Source: VGJW01 sp035286125 (lineage in GTDB: Bacteria > Cyanobacteriota > Sericytochromatia > S15B-MN24 > VGJW01). From it: a stretch of 64,000 nucleotides of DNA. The stretch is taken from the NCBI GenBank assembly GCA_035286125.1, contig JAYKIS010000001.1:11821-75820 (forward strand). The letters are read 5' to 3'. Position numbers and translations under genes: made by a program. Shown here in pieces: positions 25,067-33,954 of the stretch. The notes beneath the pieces are model-generated. The model searched no databases and had not been told where the DNA came from. It was given only the letters and a program-made list of their open reading frames with translations. Positions within the stretch are counted from its first letter, which is position 1. Every line of letters begins with the position of its first letter.

Positions 25067-26055
25067 CGGGGCTGGGGCACCGTGGGGTTGGCGAGCTTGA
25101 TGTCCGTGCGGAACAGGTGGATGGTCAGCAGCACCATCCACAACGGGCTGATGTCTTCGGGCAGGTCGATGTCGGCCTCGATGGGCGCACCGGCCACCTT
25201 GTGAATCCGCCGGACCTTGCCCACCACCGGGTCCAGGCTGGGAGGGTTGCGGATTTCCATCGTGATCTCGTCGCCGATGCCCAGTCCGTCGTGGACCCCG
25301 ACCAGCCGAAGGCCCAGTGCCGACAGGTGACCCAGGGTCGCCAGCCGATAGAACTGGCCGGGCACCCTGTAGCGCAGCGGCAGGTCCGAGGCGCGCCGGA
25401 AGCGCTGCTGGCGCTGGCTCCTGTGAGGAGGACTCAGCAGGCGCACGGAGAGCAGCTCGGGGTCTTCGCCTTCGGGCAACAGCACGATGCGCCGCCTTGT
25501 CGCCATGCCGTCGCGGTCCTCGTACTGCAGTTCGCCTTCCGTACCGGGGCCGTGGGCCAGGCCTGCCTGCTCGCCCCACGCCGGGCGCTGGATGAACAGG
25601 ACCTCGTCGGCCTGGCCGCGCGAGACCGTGTTGTAGGTCCGGCTCTGGTCGTCCAGTTGCAGGGTCATGGGCGTGTCGAGCGGATGATGGTCCCCTGCGA
25701 CCCGGTTCAGGCGCTGCAGCAGGGTCTTGCCGTCCAGCGGCTTGGGCAGGAACTCGGAAGCACCGGACTCGATCGTGGCCTGCAGGACCTCGGCCGTGGT
25801 CTTGGAGGACATCATCACCACGGGCATCTGGCTGGTGAAGGGGTTGCAGCGGATGGCCATCGCCAGAAGCGGGCCGGGCAGGCCACCCAGCTCGTAGTCG
25901 ATGAGCGCCATGGACGGCTGCTGCTTGATCGCGGCCGAAATAGCCTCGACGCCGTCTCCGACGGACACGCAGTCGTAACCCTCACCGGCCAGCATCGCGA
26001 CGAGGTTCCTGCGGTGCTGGGTGGAAGGGTCGGCAAGAAGAAGGAGGCGTCCCAA
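25063..26055 (-). CDS. Response regulator with C-terminal PilZ domain
   Basis: 330 residues. The receiver domain (about 1-120) has the phosphoacceptor Asp53 in ALIDYEL, MMSSKT and the conserved lysine in LPKPLDG. A middle domain of about 90 residues follows. The C-terminal PilZ-like domain (about 220-320) has RFRRASDLPLRYRV and a hydrophobic LSALGLRLVGVHDGLGIGDE stretch, where the D/NxSxxG motif reads HLSALG. PilZ domains bind cyclic di-GMP, but the altered motif leaves binding uncertain. The start is TTG at 26055. No histidine kinase is adjacent. A role in motility or exopolysaccharide control is inferred. Confidence 0.8.
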   Translation of the reverse strand: MGRLLLLADPSTQHRRNLVAMLAGEGYDCVSVGDGVEAISAAIKQQPSMALIDYELGGLPGPLLAMAIRCNPFTSQMPVVMMSSKTTAEVLQATIESGASEFLPKPLDGKTLLQRLNRVAGDHHPLDTPMTLQLDDQSRTYNTVSRGQADEVLFIQRPAWGEQAGLAHGPGTEGELQYEDRDGMATRRRIVLLPEGEDPELLSVRLLSPPHRSQRQQRFRRASDLPLRYRVPGQFYRLATLGHLSALGLRLVGVHDGLGIGDEITMEIRNPPSLDPVVGKVRRIHKVAGAPIEADIDLPEDISPLWMVLLTIHLFRTDIKLANPTVPQPR

Positions 26056-26159
26056 GGCAACCCCATATACCCCGGGGGCCCCGCAAAGCTAACCTCCACG
26101 CCTGACCCGGCCTCCGAGGGCGTAGAATGGGACGGGGCCGACGACACGAGGAGGTGGCG

Positions 26160-27869
26160 ATGGCGACGCTGGACAAGCTGGACGAGACAGGCCTGGACCG
26201 GTTGCTGGCCGGGGAAGAGGGTCATCTCCTGCGTGCGCCGCGCGGCGCGACGCGGCTTTGCCGGGGCTGGGTCCAGGAGGCGGCCCTGCGCATGCTGCTG
26301 AACAACCTAGATCCCGAGGTGGCGGAACATCCGGAGCGTTTGGTGGTCTATGGCGGTACGGGCAAGGCAGCCCGTGGCTGGCTGGAGTTGCGGGCCATGG
26401 TGCGAACCCTGCTGACCCTGGCGGACGACGAAACGATGCTGGTGCAGTCGGGTCGCCCCGTGGGGGTTTTCCGGACGCATGCCGACGCGCCCCGGGTGCT
26501 CATCGCCAACAGCAACCTCGTCGGCAAGTGGGCCACCTGGGCGCACTTCCGCGACCTCGAGGACCGCGGCCTGATGATGTATGGCCAGATGACGGCCGGT
26601 AGCTGGATCTACATCGGCACCCAAGGCATTCTCCAGGGCACCTGGGAGACGTTCCGTGCGCTGGCCCGCAAGCACTTCGACGGGACGCTCGCCGGCCGCT
26701 GGGTGCTGACTGCCGGACTTGGCGGCATGGGGGGCGCGCAGCCTCTGGCCGTCACGATGAACGACGGCGTGGCCCTGGTGGTCGAAATCGACGAGACGCG
26801 CATCCGGCGACGCCTCGAGACGCGTTACGTGATGGAGATGGCCACGGATCTCGAGGACGCCATGCAGCGGGTGCGCGCTGCGGTGGCAGAGCGTCGCCCC
26901 CTGTCCGTGGGCCTGCTGGGCAACATCGCCGAGGTCGCGCCCGAGCTGGTCCGGCGTGGCTGGATTCCTGACGTCGTGACCGACCAGACCTCGGCCCACG
27001 ACCCCTCCTGCGGCTACTTGCCGCCGGGTACCGACCCCCGCTCGGCCAGGGATCTGGCCGCCACCGACCCCGAGGGCTATGCCCGGCGCGTCGGCGAGGC
27101 CGCGGCGGTCCACGTGAAGGCCATCCTTGCCATGATGCAGGCGGGGGCCGTCGCCTTCGACTACGGCAACAACCTGCGCCAGTTGGCCAAGGACCATGGT
27201 GTCGCCGATGCCTTTGACTACCCCGGCTTCATTCCGGCCTACATCCGGCCTCTGTTCTGCGAGGGCAAGGGACCGTTCCGCTGGGCGGCCCTGTCCGGCG
27301 ATCCCGCCGACATCGCCCGGATCGATCGCTACATCCTCGAGGAGTTCGGCGCGGATGCGGACCTGGCCCATTGGATCCGCCTGGCCCGGGACCTGGTCGC
27401 CTTCCAGGGGTTGCCTGCCCGCATCTGCTGGCTGGGCTACGGTGACCGCGCCCGTCTCGGGCGCGCCATCAATGACCTCGTCGCACGTGGCGAGGTCTCG
27501 GCCCCGGTCGTCATCGGACGTGACCATCTGGATTGCGGCTCGGTCGCCTCGCCCAACCGCGAGACCGAAGCGATGCGTGACGGCACGGATGCCGTGGCCG
27601 ACTGGGTCTATCTGAATGCCCTGGTCAACACCTCGGGTGGTGCCTCGTGGGTCTCCCTGCATCACGGGGGTGGAGTCGGCATCGGCTACTCGCTGCATGC
27701 CGGCATGGTCATCGTTGCCGACGGCACGCCCGAGGCGGACCGCCGCCTGGAGCGCGTGCTGACAAGTGACCCCGGCATGGGCGTGATCCGTCACGCCGAC
27801 GCCGGCTACGACGAGGCCGTCGCCTGTGCCGACGAGCGGGGTGTCCGCCTCCCCATGCGGGAAGGCTGA
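26160..27869 (+). CDS. hutU: Urocanate hydratase
   Basis: 569 residues from the ATG at 26160, which follows GAGGAGGTGGCG. It hydrates urocanate to imidazolone propionate using bound NAD+ as an electrophile. Typical segments are YGGTGKAARGW, MYGQMTAGSWIYIGTQGILQG, GLGGMGGAQPLA, TDQTSAHDPSCGYLP, FDYGNNLRQLAKD and HHGGGVGIGYSLHAG. It leads an operon with hutI, ftcD and hutH that degrades histidine to glutamate. The hut genes are not in substrate order and no HutC repressor is visible. Confidence 0.97.
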   Translation: MATLDKLDETGLDRLLAGEEGHLLRAPRGATRLCRGWVQEAALRMLLNNLDPEVAEHPERLVVYGGTGKAARGWLELRAMVRTLLTLADDETMLVQSGRPVGVFRTHADAPRVLIANSNLVGKWATWAHFRDLEDRGLMMYGQMTAGSWIYIGTQGILQGTWETFRALARKHFDGTLAGRWVLTAGLGGMGGAQPLAVTMNDGVALVVEIDETRIRRRLETRYVMEMATDLEDAMQRVRAAVAERRPLSVGLLGNIAEVAPELVRRGWIPDVVTDQTSAHDPSCGYLPPGTDPRSARDLAATDPEGYARRVGEAAAVHVKAILAMMQAGAVAFDYGNNLRQLAKDHGVADAFDYPGFIPAYIRPLFCEGKGPFRWAALSGDPADIARIDRYILEEFGADADLAHWIRLARDLVAFQGLPARICWLGYGDRARLGRAINDLVARGEVSAPVVIGRDHLDCGSVASPNRETEAMRDGTDAVADWVYLNALVNTSGGASWVSLHHGGGVGIGYSLHAGMVIVADGTPEADRRLERVLTSDPGMGVIRHADAGYDEAVACADERGVRLPMREG

Positions 27870-29146
27870 TGGTCGCGACGGTCGACTTGTTGCTGCGCGG
27901 GGCCCGGCTCGTCACGCCGGCGGGCGAGGGCGGCTCCCTGGCCGGCAGCCGCCAGGGTGACCTGGTCGTCCATGACCGGGGTGCCGTGGCCTTGGCTGGC
28001 GGTCGGATCGTGGCCGCGGGTCCCGAGGCGGCGGTGTTGCAGGCCGTGGGAACCGGGCCGGGTACCCGCGAGGTGGACCTGGAAGGCCGGCTGTTGACGC
28101 CGGGTCTGGTCGACGCCCACACCCACCCCGTATACGGTGCCATGCGCCTCGATGATTTCGAGCGCCGTGCGCGTGGCGCGACCTATGCCGAGATTCTCGC
28201 GGCGGGTGGCGGTATCCACGAGACCGTGCGGCGCACCCGGGCGGCGACAGTGGCCGAGTTGGCGGCTGGGCTCGAGGCGCGGCTGGATCGCTTCCTTGCC
28301 TGCGGCACGACCACGATCGAGGCCAAGAGCGGCTATGGCCTCGAGACGGCTGCCGAGTTGGCCCAGCTCGAAGCCATCGCCACGGCCCGGCATCCGGTGG
28401 CTCGGGTCCCGACCTGGCTGGGCGCCCACGCGGTGCCGCCCGGACGAGACCCCGAGGAGGTCATCGACCAGCTCATCGCCGAAAGCCTGCCTGCCGTCGC
28501 GGCCCAGGGCATCGCCCGCTTCGCCGACATCTTCTGCGAGCACGGGGTCTACACGACTGGACAAGCAGAGCGCCTGCTTGTCGCGGCCCGCGCGCACGGC
28601 CTGGGCCTCAAGCTGCACGCGGACGAGCTGGTCGATACGGGCGGGGCTGCCCTTGCGGCCCGGCTCGGCGCCCTGAGCGCCGACCACCTGCATGTGGCCA
28701 ACCCCGACGGCCTCGCGGCCATGGCCAAGGCGGGCACCCTGGCCGTGTTGTTGCCCGGCACCGGGATGTTCCTCGGCATGCGCGAGCCCGCTCCGGCGCG
28801 CACGATGATTGAGGCGGGCGTCCCGGTCGCCGTGGCGACGGACCACAATCCCGGTTCGTGTCCCGCGGTCTCCCTGCCGCTGATGATGACGCTGGCCGTG
28901 ACGCAGCTGCGCCTGACGCCGGCCGAAGCCTTCGTGGCCACGACGGCCAACGGTGCCGCGGCCGTTGGCATGGGCGATCGCATCGGGCGTATCCGGCCGG
29001 GCATGCAGGCCGACGTCGTGGCGTGGGACCTTCAGGACTGGCGTGAACTTGCCTACCACGTGGGTTCTGTCCGGGTGGCGGGGGTGTGGGTTGCCGGTCG
29101 TGGCGTGCGCGGCGCCCTGGCGCATGCGTCACAGGATGCGGGTTAG
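27869..29146 (+). CDS. hutI: Imidazolonepropionase
   Basis: 425 residues of the amidohydrolase superfamily. It opens the imidazolone ring to give formiminoglutamate. Metal-binding and substrate motifs are TPGLVDAHTHPVY, the DFERRARGATYAEI segment, KSGYGLETAAEL, LKLHADELVDTGGAAL and ATDHNPGSCPAVSLPL. The start overlaps the hutU stop as TGATG. It is followed 20 bases later by ftcD. All catalytic residues seem present. Confidence 0.96.
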   Translation: MVATVDLLLRGARLVTPAGEGGSLAGSRQGDLVVHDRGAVALAGGRIVAAGPEAAVLQAVGTGPGTREVDLEGRLLTPGLVDAHTHPVYGAMRLDDFERRARGATYAEILAAGGGIHETVRRTRAATVAELAAGLEARLDRFLACGTTTIEAKSGYGLETAAELAQLEAIATARHPVARVPTWLGAHAVPPGRDPEEVIDQLIAESLPAVAAQGIARFADIFCEHGVYTTGQAERLLVAARAHGLGLKLHADELVDTGGAALAARLGALSADHLHVANPDGLAAMAKAGTLAVLLPGTGMFLGMREPAPARTMIEAGVPVAVATDHNPGSCPAVSLPLMMTLAVTQLRLTPAEAFVATTANGAAAVGMGDRIGRIRPGMQADVVAWDLQDWRELAYHVGSVRVAGVWVAGRGVRGALAHASQDAG

Positions 29147-29166
29147 GCAGGGGTTAGACTGCGAAC

Positions 29167-30792
29167 ATGGCCAAGCTCATCGAATGTGTGCCCAACATCA
29201 GCGAGGGTCGCGACCCCGCCCGGATCGAGGCCGCGCGCGCCGCGTTGGCCCAGGATCCGCGCATCACGGTGCTTCACGTCAAGCCTGACGAGAGCCACAA
29301 CCGGACGGTGCTGACCTTCGCGGGACCCGTCGAGGCGATGGAAGATGCCGTGCTCAGGCTCTTCGGCGAGGTCATGGCCTGGATCGACCTGCGGCAGCAC
29401 CAGGGCGAACATCCTCGGATGGGCGCCGTGGACGTCGTCCCCTTCGTGCCGCTGGGCGAGGCCACCATGGCCGATTGCACCGCCTTGGCCGAGTCCGTGG
29501 CACGGGCCGTGGCGGCGCGCTTCCAGCTGCCGGTCTACCTGTACGCCGAGGCGGCGCGTCGCCCCGAGCGCAAGGTGCTCGCCAACATCCGCAAGGGCGA
29601 ATTTGAGGGCCTTGCGGCCAAGATGGCCGACCCGGCGTGGGCGCCGGACTTCGGTCCCGCGGCGCCCCACCCGACGGCGGGGGCGGTGGCCATCGGCGCC
29701 CGTCCCTTCCTGATCGCCTACAACCTGCAGCTCAACACCCGCGACGTGAAGGTCGCCCAGGAGATTGCCAAGGCCGTCCGGGCTTCCGGTGGCGGACTCG
29801 CCAATGTCCAGGCGATGGGCGTCCATCTGGCCGATCGTGACGTGGCGCAGGTCTCCATGAACCTGCTGGACTATCGCAAGACGCCCATCCGTCGCGTCCA
29901 GGAGCTGGTCAAGGCCGAGGCGGCGCGTTTCGGGGCGAGCGTGACGGATGCCGAGATTGTCGGTCTCATCCCCCAGGACGCCCTGCTCGGGGCGGCCGCC
30001 GACTACCTGCAGCTTCCGGGATCCTGCGCCGAGCTCATCCTCGAGCGGCGCCTCGAGGGCGGGGCTCCTCAGCCGGAGCCCGAGGCCGGGGGCTACCAGC
30101 CCGATCGCATCGGGGAGCTGCGGCTCGCCGGGTTCCTGGCCGACATGGTTTCCCGTCAGGCCGTCCCGGGTGGTGGCTGTGCCGCGGCCTTTGCCGGTGC
30201 CATGGGTGCGTCCCTTGTCGGGATGGTCGGGGCCCTGACCGAGGGCCGCAAGGGGTTCGAAAGCGTGGCCGTCACGGCCGAGAACCTGCGGGAGCAGGGT
30301 GGGGAGCTTTCCGAGGCCTTGCTCAAGGCCGTGGCCGATGATGCCGGCGCCTTCGAGAAGGTGATGGAGGGCTTCCGTCTTCCCAAGGCCACGGACGAGG
30401 AGCGCGCCGCGCGCACGGCCGCGCTCGAAGCGGCCAACCGGGGCGCGACCGAGGTGCCCCTGCAGGCAGCACGCGAGGCCCTGGCGGCAGCCGAGCTGGC
30501 GCTGTCGGCCCTTGAGCATGGCGTGCCCCAGGCCGCATCTGATGCCGGTTGCGGAGCCTTGCTGGCCCTGGCGGGCGTCGAGGGTGCCCTGCTCAACGTC
30601 GCGATCAACCTGGGTGGCCTGGCAGACGCGGCGTGGGCGGCCGAGCGTCGTGCGGAGGCCGTGTCGATGCTGGTTCGTGCCGCGCGCTTGCGCGAGGACC
30701 TCTGGAGCCTGCTGCGGGCGCGCGTCCCGGTCATCGACGCGATGGCCGAGGAAGCCGCCACCGCCCATCTTGCCGAGGAGGCGATCTCGTGA
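29167..30792 (+). CDS. ftcD: Fused glutamate formiminotransferase / formimino-THF cyclodeaminase
   Basis: 541 residues, two enzymes in one chain. The formiminotransferase part (1-300) has LIECVPNISEGRDPARI, HVKPDESHNRTVLTF and HPRMGAVDVVPFVPL. The cyclodeaminase part (about 330-541) has FLADMVSRQAVPGGGCAAAFAG and LLNVAINLGG. The first moves the formimino group of formiminoglutamate to tetrahydrofolate, releasing glutamate; the second makes methenyl-THF and ammonia. Many bacteria instead use HutG or HutF routes, so this operon follows the folate route. Length matches the vertebrate fusion enzyme. It ends with GTGA into hutH. Confidence 0.95.
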   Translation: MAKLIECVPNISEGRDPARIEAARAALAQDPRITVLHVKPDESHNRTVLTFAGPVEAMEDAVLRLFGEVMAWIDLRQHQGEHPRMGAVDVVPFVPLGEATMADCTALAESVARAVAARFQLPVYLYAEAARRPERKVLANIRKGEFEGLAAKMADPAWAPDFGPAAPHPTAGAVAIGARPFLIAYNLQLNTRDVKVAQEIAKAVRASGGGLANVQAMGVHLADRDVAQVSMNLLDYRKTPIRRVQELVKAEAARFGASVTDAEIVGLIPQDALLGAAADYLQLPGSCAELILERRLEGGAPQPEPEAGGYQPDRIGELRLAGFLADMVSRQAVPGGGCAAAFAGAMGASLVGMVGALTEGRKGFESVAVTAENLREQGGELSEALLKAVADDAGAFEKVMEGFRLPKATDEERAARTAALEAANRGATEVPLQAAREALAAAELALSALEHGVPQAASDAGCGALLALAGVEGALLNVAINLGGLADAAWAAERRAEAVSMLVRAARLREDLWSLLRARVPVIDAMAEEAATAHLAEEAIS

Positions 30793-32330
30793 CGGGTGCG
30801 GGGCCACTGCACCTCAGGGGCCATGGCCTGACGCTGGGCGAGGTCCGTGAGGTCGCCCGCGAGGCCCGCCGCGTCGTCCTTGACGAGGGCGCCCGAAGCC
30901 GGATGCAGGTGTCCCGCGACAGGATCGAGGCCGTCGTCGGTGGGGGCGAGGTCGTCTACGGCGTCAATACGGGCTTCGGGGCCCTCAAGGACCGCCGCAT
31001 CCCGGACGGCAGCCTGGCCCAGTTGCAGCAGAACCTGCTGCGCAGCCATGCGGCCGGCGTGGGCGAGCCGTTCCCGCCGGATGTGGTCCGGGCGATGCTG
31101 CTGCTGCGCGCCAATGCCCTGGCGGTGGGGGCCTCCGGCATCCGTCCGCGCGTCGTGGACCGCCTGCTCGAGATGCTGGATCGGGACATCCTGCCCGAAG
31201 TGCCGTGCCAGGGCTCCGTCGGGGCCTCTGGTGACCTGGCTCCACTCGCGCATCTGGCCTTGCCGCTCACGGGAGAGGGCTGGGTCCTGCATCGGGGCGT
31301 CCGTCGTCCTGCGGCCGAGGCGCTGGCTGCCGAGGAACTCGAGCCGCTCGTGCTCGAGGCCAAGGAGGGGCTCGCCCTGATCAACGGCACGCAGGCCATG
31401 ACGGCGGTGGGTGTCCTCGCCGCCGAGGACGCCCTGGCGCTCTTCCGGCTTGCCGACGTGGCCGCGGCCCTTTCCGTCGATGCGCTGCTCGGATCGCGAC
31501 AGCCCTTCGATCCCGAGTTCCATGCCCTGCGCCCCCATGCCGGACAGGCGGCCAGTGCCGCCAACCTCTGGCGCCTGCTCGACGGCAGCCCCATCATGGC
31601 CTCGCACGTCGATTGCGATCGGGTCCAGGACCCCTATTCGCTGCGTTGCACGCCTCAGGTCCACGGGGCCAGTCGGGATGCGCTGGACCACGTCCGGCGC
31701 GTGCTCGAAGTCGAGATCAACTCGGCCACGGACAATCCGCTCATCCTGCCGGGATCAGGCCAGGTCCGCACGGGCGGGCACTTCCACGGGCAACCCGTTG
31801 CCCTCGTCATGGATTTCCTGAAGGTCGCGGCCTGCGAGGTCGCGAACCTGTCGGGCTGCCGGCTCGAGCGTCTCGTCAATCCACACTATTCACAGGGCTT
31901 GCCGGCTTTCCTGACGCCGGATGGTGGCCTGCATTCGGGTTACATGATTGCCCAGTACACGGCGGCAGCCCTCGTCAGCGAGAACAAGGTCCTGGCTCAT
32001 CCGGCCAGCGTGGATTCGATTCCGACGGGCGCCGGCCAGGAGGACCACGTGAGCATGGGGACGATCGCGGCGCGCCAGGCGGCCCAGATCGTCGGCAACC
32101 TCACCCACGTCCTCGCCCTCGAGTTGCTCTGTGCCGTACAGGCCCTGGGCTTCCGGGCCCCGCTCGTGCCCAGCGACGCCGCGCTGGCCCTCGTCGCCGA
32201 GGTCCGGCGCGAGGTGCCGCCCCTTGCCGAGGATCGGCATGTGGGGGATGACGTCGCGGTCATGGTGCGCCTGGTACGTGGTGGCCGCCTCCTCGCCGTG
32301 GCCGAAGAAGTCGTGGGGGGCCTCGCGTGA
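30789..32330 (+). CDS. hutH: Histidine ammonia-lyase
   Basis: 513 residues from a GTG at 30789 overlapping the ftcD stop. It removes ammonia from histidine to form urocanate, the first pathway step. The MIO prosthetic group forms from Ala-Ser-Gly in CQGSVGASGDLAPLAHLAL. Other signatures are VYGVNTGFGALK, LINGTQAMTAVG, DPYSLRCTPQVHG, EINSATDNPL and SIPTGAGQEDHVSMG. The upstream in-frame reading would overlap ftcD by 240 bases and is rejected. It is coupled to nanE by another GTGA. Confidence 0.97.
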   Translation: MTGAGPLHLRGHGLTLGEVREVAREARRVVLDEGARSRMQVSRDRIEAVVGGGEVVYGVNTGFGALKDRRIPDGSLAQLQQNLLRSHAAGVGEPFPPDVVRAMLLLRANALAVGASGIRPRVVDRLLEMLDRDILPEVPCQGSVGASGDLAPLAHLALPLTGEGWVLHRGVRRPAAEALAAEELEPLVLEAKEGLALINGTQAMTAVGVLAAEDALALFRLADVAAALSVDALLGSRQPFDPEFHALRPHAGQAASAANLWRLLDGSPIMASHVDCDRVQDPYSLRCTPQVHGASRDALDHVRRVLEVEINSATDNPLILPGSGQVRTGGHFHGQPVALVMDFLKVAACEVANLSGCRLERLVNPHYSQGLPAFLTPDGGLHSGYMIAQYTAAALVSENKVLAHPASVDSIPTGAGQEDHVSMGTIAARQAAQIVGNLTHVLALELLCAVQALGFRAPLVPSDAALALVAEVRREVPPLAEDRHVGDDVAVMVRLVRGGRLLAVAEEVVGGLA

Positions 32331-33022
32331 ACGCCTTCCTCGCCCGCGTCCGGGGCAAGCTCATTATTTCCTGCCAGGCCCAGCCGGGCGAGCCGCTGCA
32401 CGGCAGCAGCCACATGGCCGCCATGGCCCGGGCGGCCGCCGAAGCGGGAGCGGGTGCCATCCGTGCCGAAAGCCCGGCCGATATCGCCGCGATTCGTGCG
32501 GCTGTCGACCTGCCGATCCTCGGGCTTTACAAGAAGAAGGTCTTCGAGGGCAACTGGTGCCGCATCACGCCGACCTTCGAGACGGCTCGCGAGGTCGTGG
32601 CCGCCGGTGCCGATGCGATCGCGACCGAGGCCACCGGGGCGCCCCGCCCGGATGGCCAGGCCCTGACGCAATTCCTGACACTGTGCATGCTCGAGCTGGA
32701 GCGTCCGGTGGTCGCCGATGTCTCGACGGTCGAGGAAGGCCTGATGGCGGCCGAACAGGGTGCCGTCGCGGTGGCGACGACCATGGCCGGCTACACCCTG
32801 CAGAGTGGCGGTCCCCGTACGAAGCCGGACTTTGACCTGCTCGAGGCGCTCGTGGCGCGTTGCCCGGTACCGGTCATCCTCGAGGGCCATGTCTGGGAGC
32901 CGGCCCAGGTGACGGAGGGCTTCCGCAGGGGGGCCCATGCCGTGGTCGTCGGCTCGGCCATCACGCGGCCCCAGTTGATTGCACGTCGCTTCGTCGACGC
33001 CGTGCCCCCGCGGGAGGCCTGA
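32327..33022 (+). CDS. nanE: N-acylmannosamine-6-phosphate 2-epimerase
   Basis: 231 residues, a (beta/alpha)8 barrel. It converts ManNAc-6-phosphate to GlcNAc-6-phosphate. Motifs are LIISCQAQPGEPL, GAIRAESPADI, ILGLYKKKV, ADAIATEAT, VVADVSTVEEG and VGSAITRPQLI. The start is GTG overlapping hutH. The next gene is a ROK sugar kinase, so the pair may handle ManNAc from sialic acid or cell-wall sugars, even though they share an operon with histidine breakdown. No sialate lyase (NanA) is in the window. Confidence 0.93.
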   Translation: MNAFLARVRGKLIISCQAQPGEPLHGSSHMAAMARAAAEAGAGAIRAESPADIAAIRAAVDLPILGLYKKKVFEGNWCRITPTFETAREVVAAGADAIATEATGAPRPDGQALTQFLTLCMLELERPVVADVSTVEEGLMAAEQGAVAVATTMAGYTLQSGGPRTKPDFDLLEALVARCPVPVILEGHVWEPAQVTEGFRRGAHAVVVGSAITRPQLIARRFVDAVPPREA

Positions 33023-33024
33023 CG

Positions 33025-33954
33025 ATGGCTGCGGCTGGCTGGACCATCGGCCTGGATGTCGGGGGCACCAAGGTGCTCGGGGGCCTCGTCGCCGAGGATG
33101 GTCGCGTGGCTGCCACGGCGCGCCGCGATACTCCGGTTGGCGAAGGAGCGGCCGGCATCCTTGCCACGATGGCGGCCGTCGCGCGGGAACTCGTCCAGGG
33201 GGCCGTCGGGCCCGTGGTGGGTGTGGGTGTCTCGACCGCCGGCCATGTCGAGGCCGCCACGGGGACGGTCGTCGACGGCACGCCCAATTTGCCCGGCTGG
33301 GCCGGGACACCCGTTGCGGCATGGCTGTCGGACGAGCTGGGCCTGCCGGTGTGCGCCGACAATGACGCCAATGCCGCAGCGTGGGCCGAAGCCTGGTGTG
33401 GGGCCGGCAAGGGCTTGCGCACGGTCGTGGCCGTCACGCTCGGAACCGGTTTCGGCGGGGGTGTCGTGGATGCCGGTCAGGTGCTGCGCGGTGCGCGCGG
33501 GGGCGGGGCCGAGCTGGGCCACATGATCCTGGTGCCGGATGGCCGGCCGTGCAATTGCGGTCGTTCGGGCTGTGTCGAGGCCTACCTGTCGGGCACGGCG
33601 CTCGGGCGCGAGGCCGAGAGGTTGTGGGGCGCCGGTGCGGACGCCCATGTGCTCTTTGCGCGGGCCGAATCCGGCGATCGGCTGGCCCGCGAGGTGCTCG
33701 AGGTCTTCTCGGCTCATCTCGCGACCGTGATGGTCAGCCTGACCAGCTTGTTCGATCCCGAGGCGATCCTGATCGGCGGAGGCCTGTCGCGACGGGCCGA
33801 GGCCTACTTGCCACGGATGAAGGCCCGCATGGACCTGATCCTGGCGGGGCGCCGCTGGTCGTCGGACATGGTCAGGCTGGCGGCGCTGGGCGAATCGGCC
33901 GGGTTCATCGGGGCGGCAGGGCAGGCGTGGCAGCAGTCAGGCACCCTTCGCTGA
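33025..33954 (+). CDS. ROK-family sugar kinase
   Basis: 309 residues. The ATP loop is IGLDVGGTKVLGGLV at the N-terminus. Later come the catalytic region DNDANAAAWAEAW, GTGFGGGVV and the zinc motif CNCGRSGCVEAYLSG. ROK kinases phosphorylate glucose, ManNAc, GlcNAc or similar sugars. Adjacency to nanE favours ManNAc (NanK-like), but glucokinase is an alternative. GGGAGG precedes the ATG. The DNA-binding domain of ROK repressors is absent, so it is an enzyme. It overlaps the next gene by 28 bases. Confidence 0.9.
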   Translation: MAAAGWTIGLDVGGTKVLGGLVAEDGRVAATARRDTPVGEGAAGILATMAAVARELVQGAVGPVVGVGVSTAGHVEAATGTVVDGTPNLPGWAGTPVAAWLSDELGLPVCADNDANAAAWAEAWCGAGKGLRTVVAVTLGTGFGGGVVDAGQVLRGARGGGAELGHMILVPDGRPCNCGRSGCVEAYLSGTALGREAERLWGAGADAHVLFARAESGDRLAREVLEVFSAHLATVMVSLTSLFDPEAILIGGGLSRRAEAYLPRMKARMDLILAGRRWSSDMVRLAALGESAGFIGAAGQAWQQSGTLR

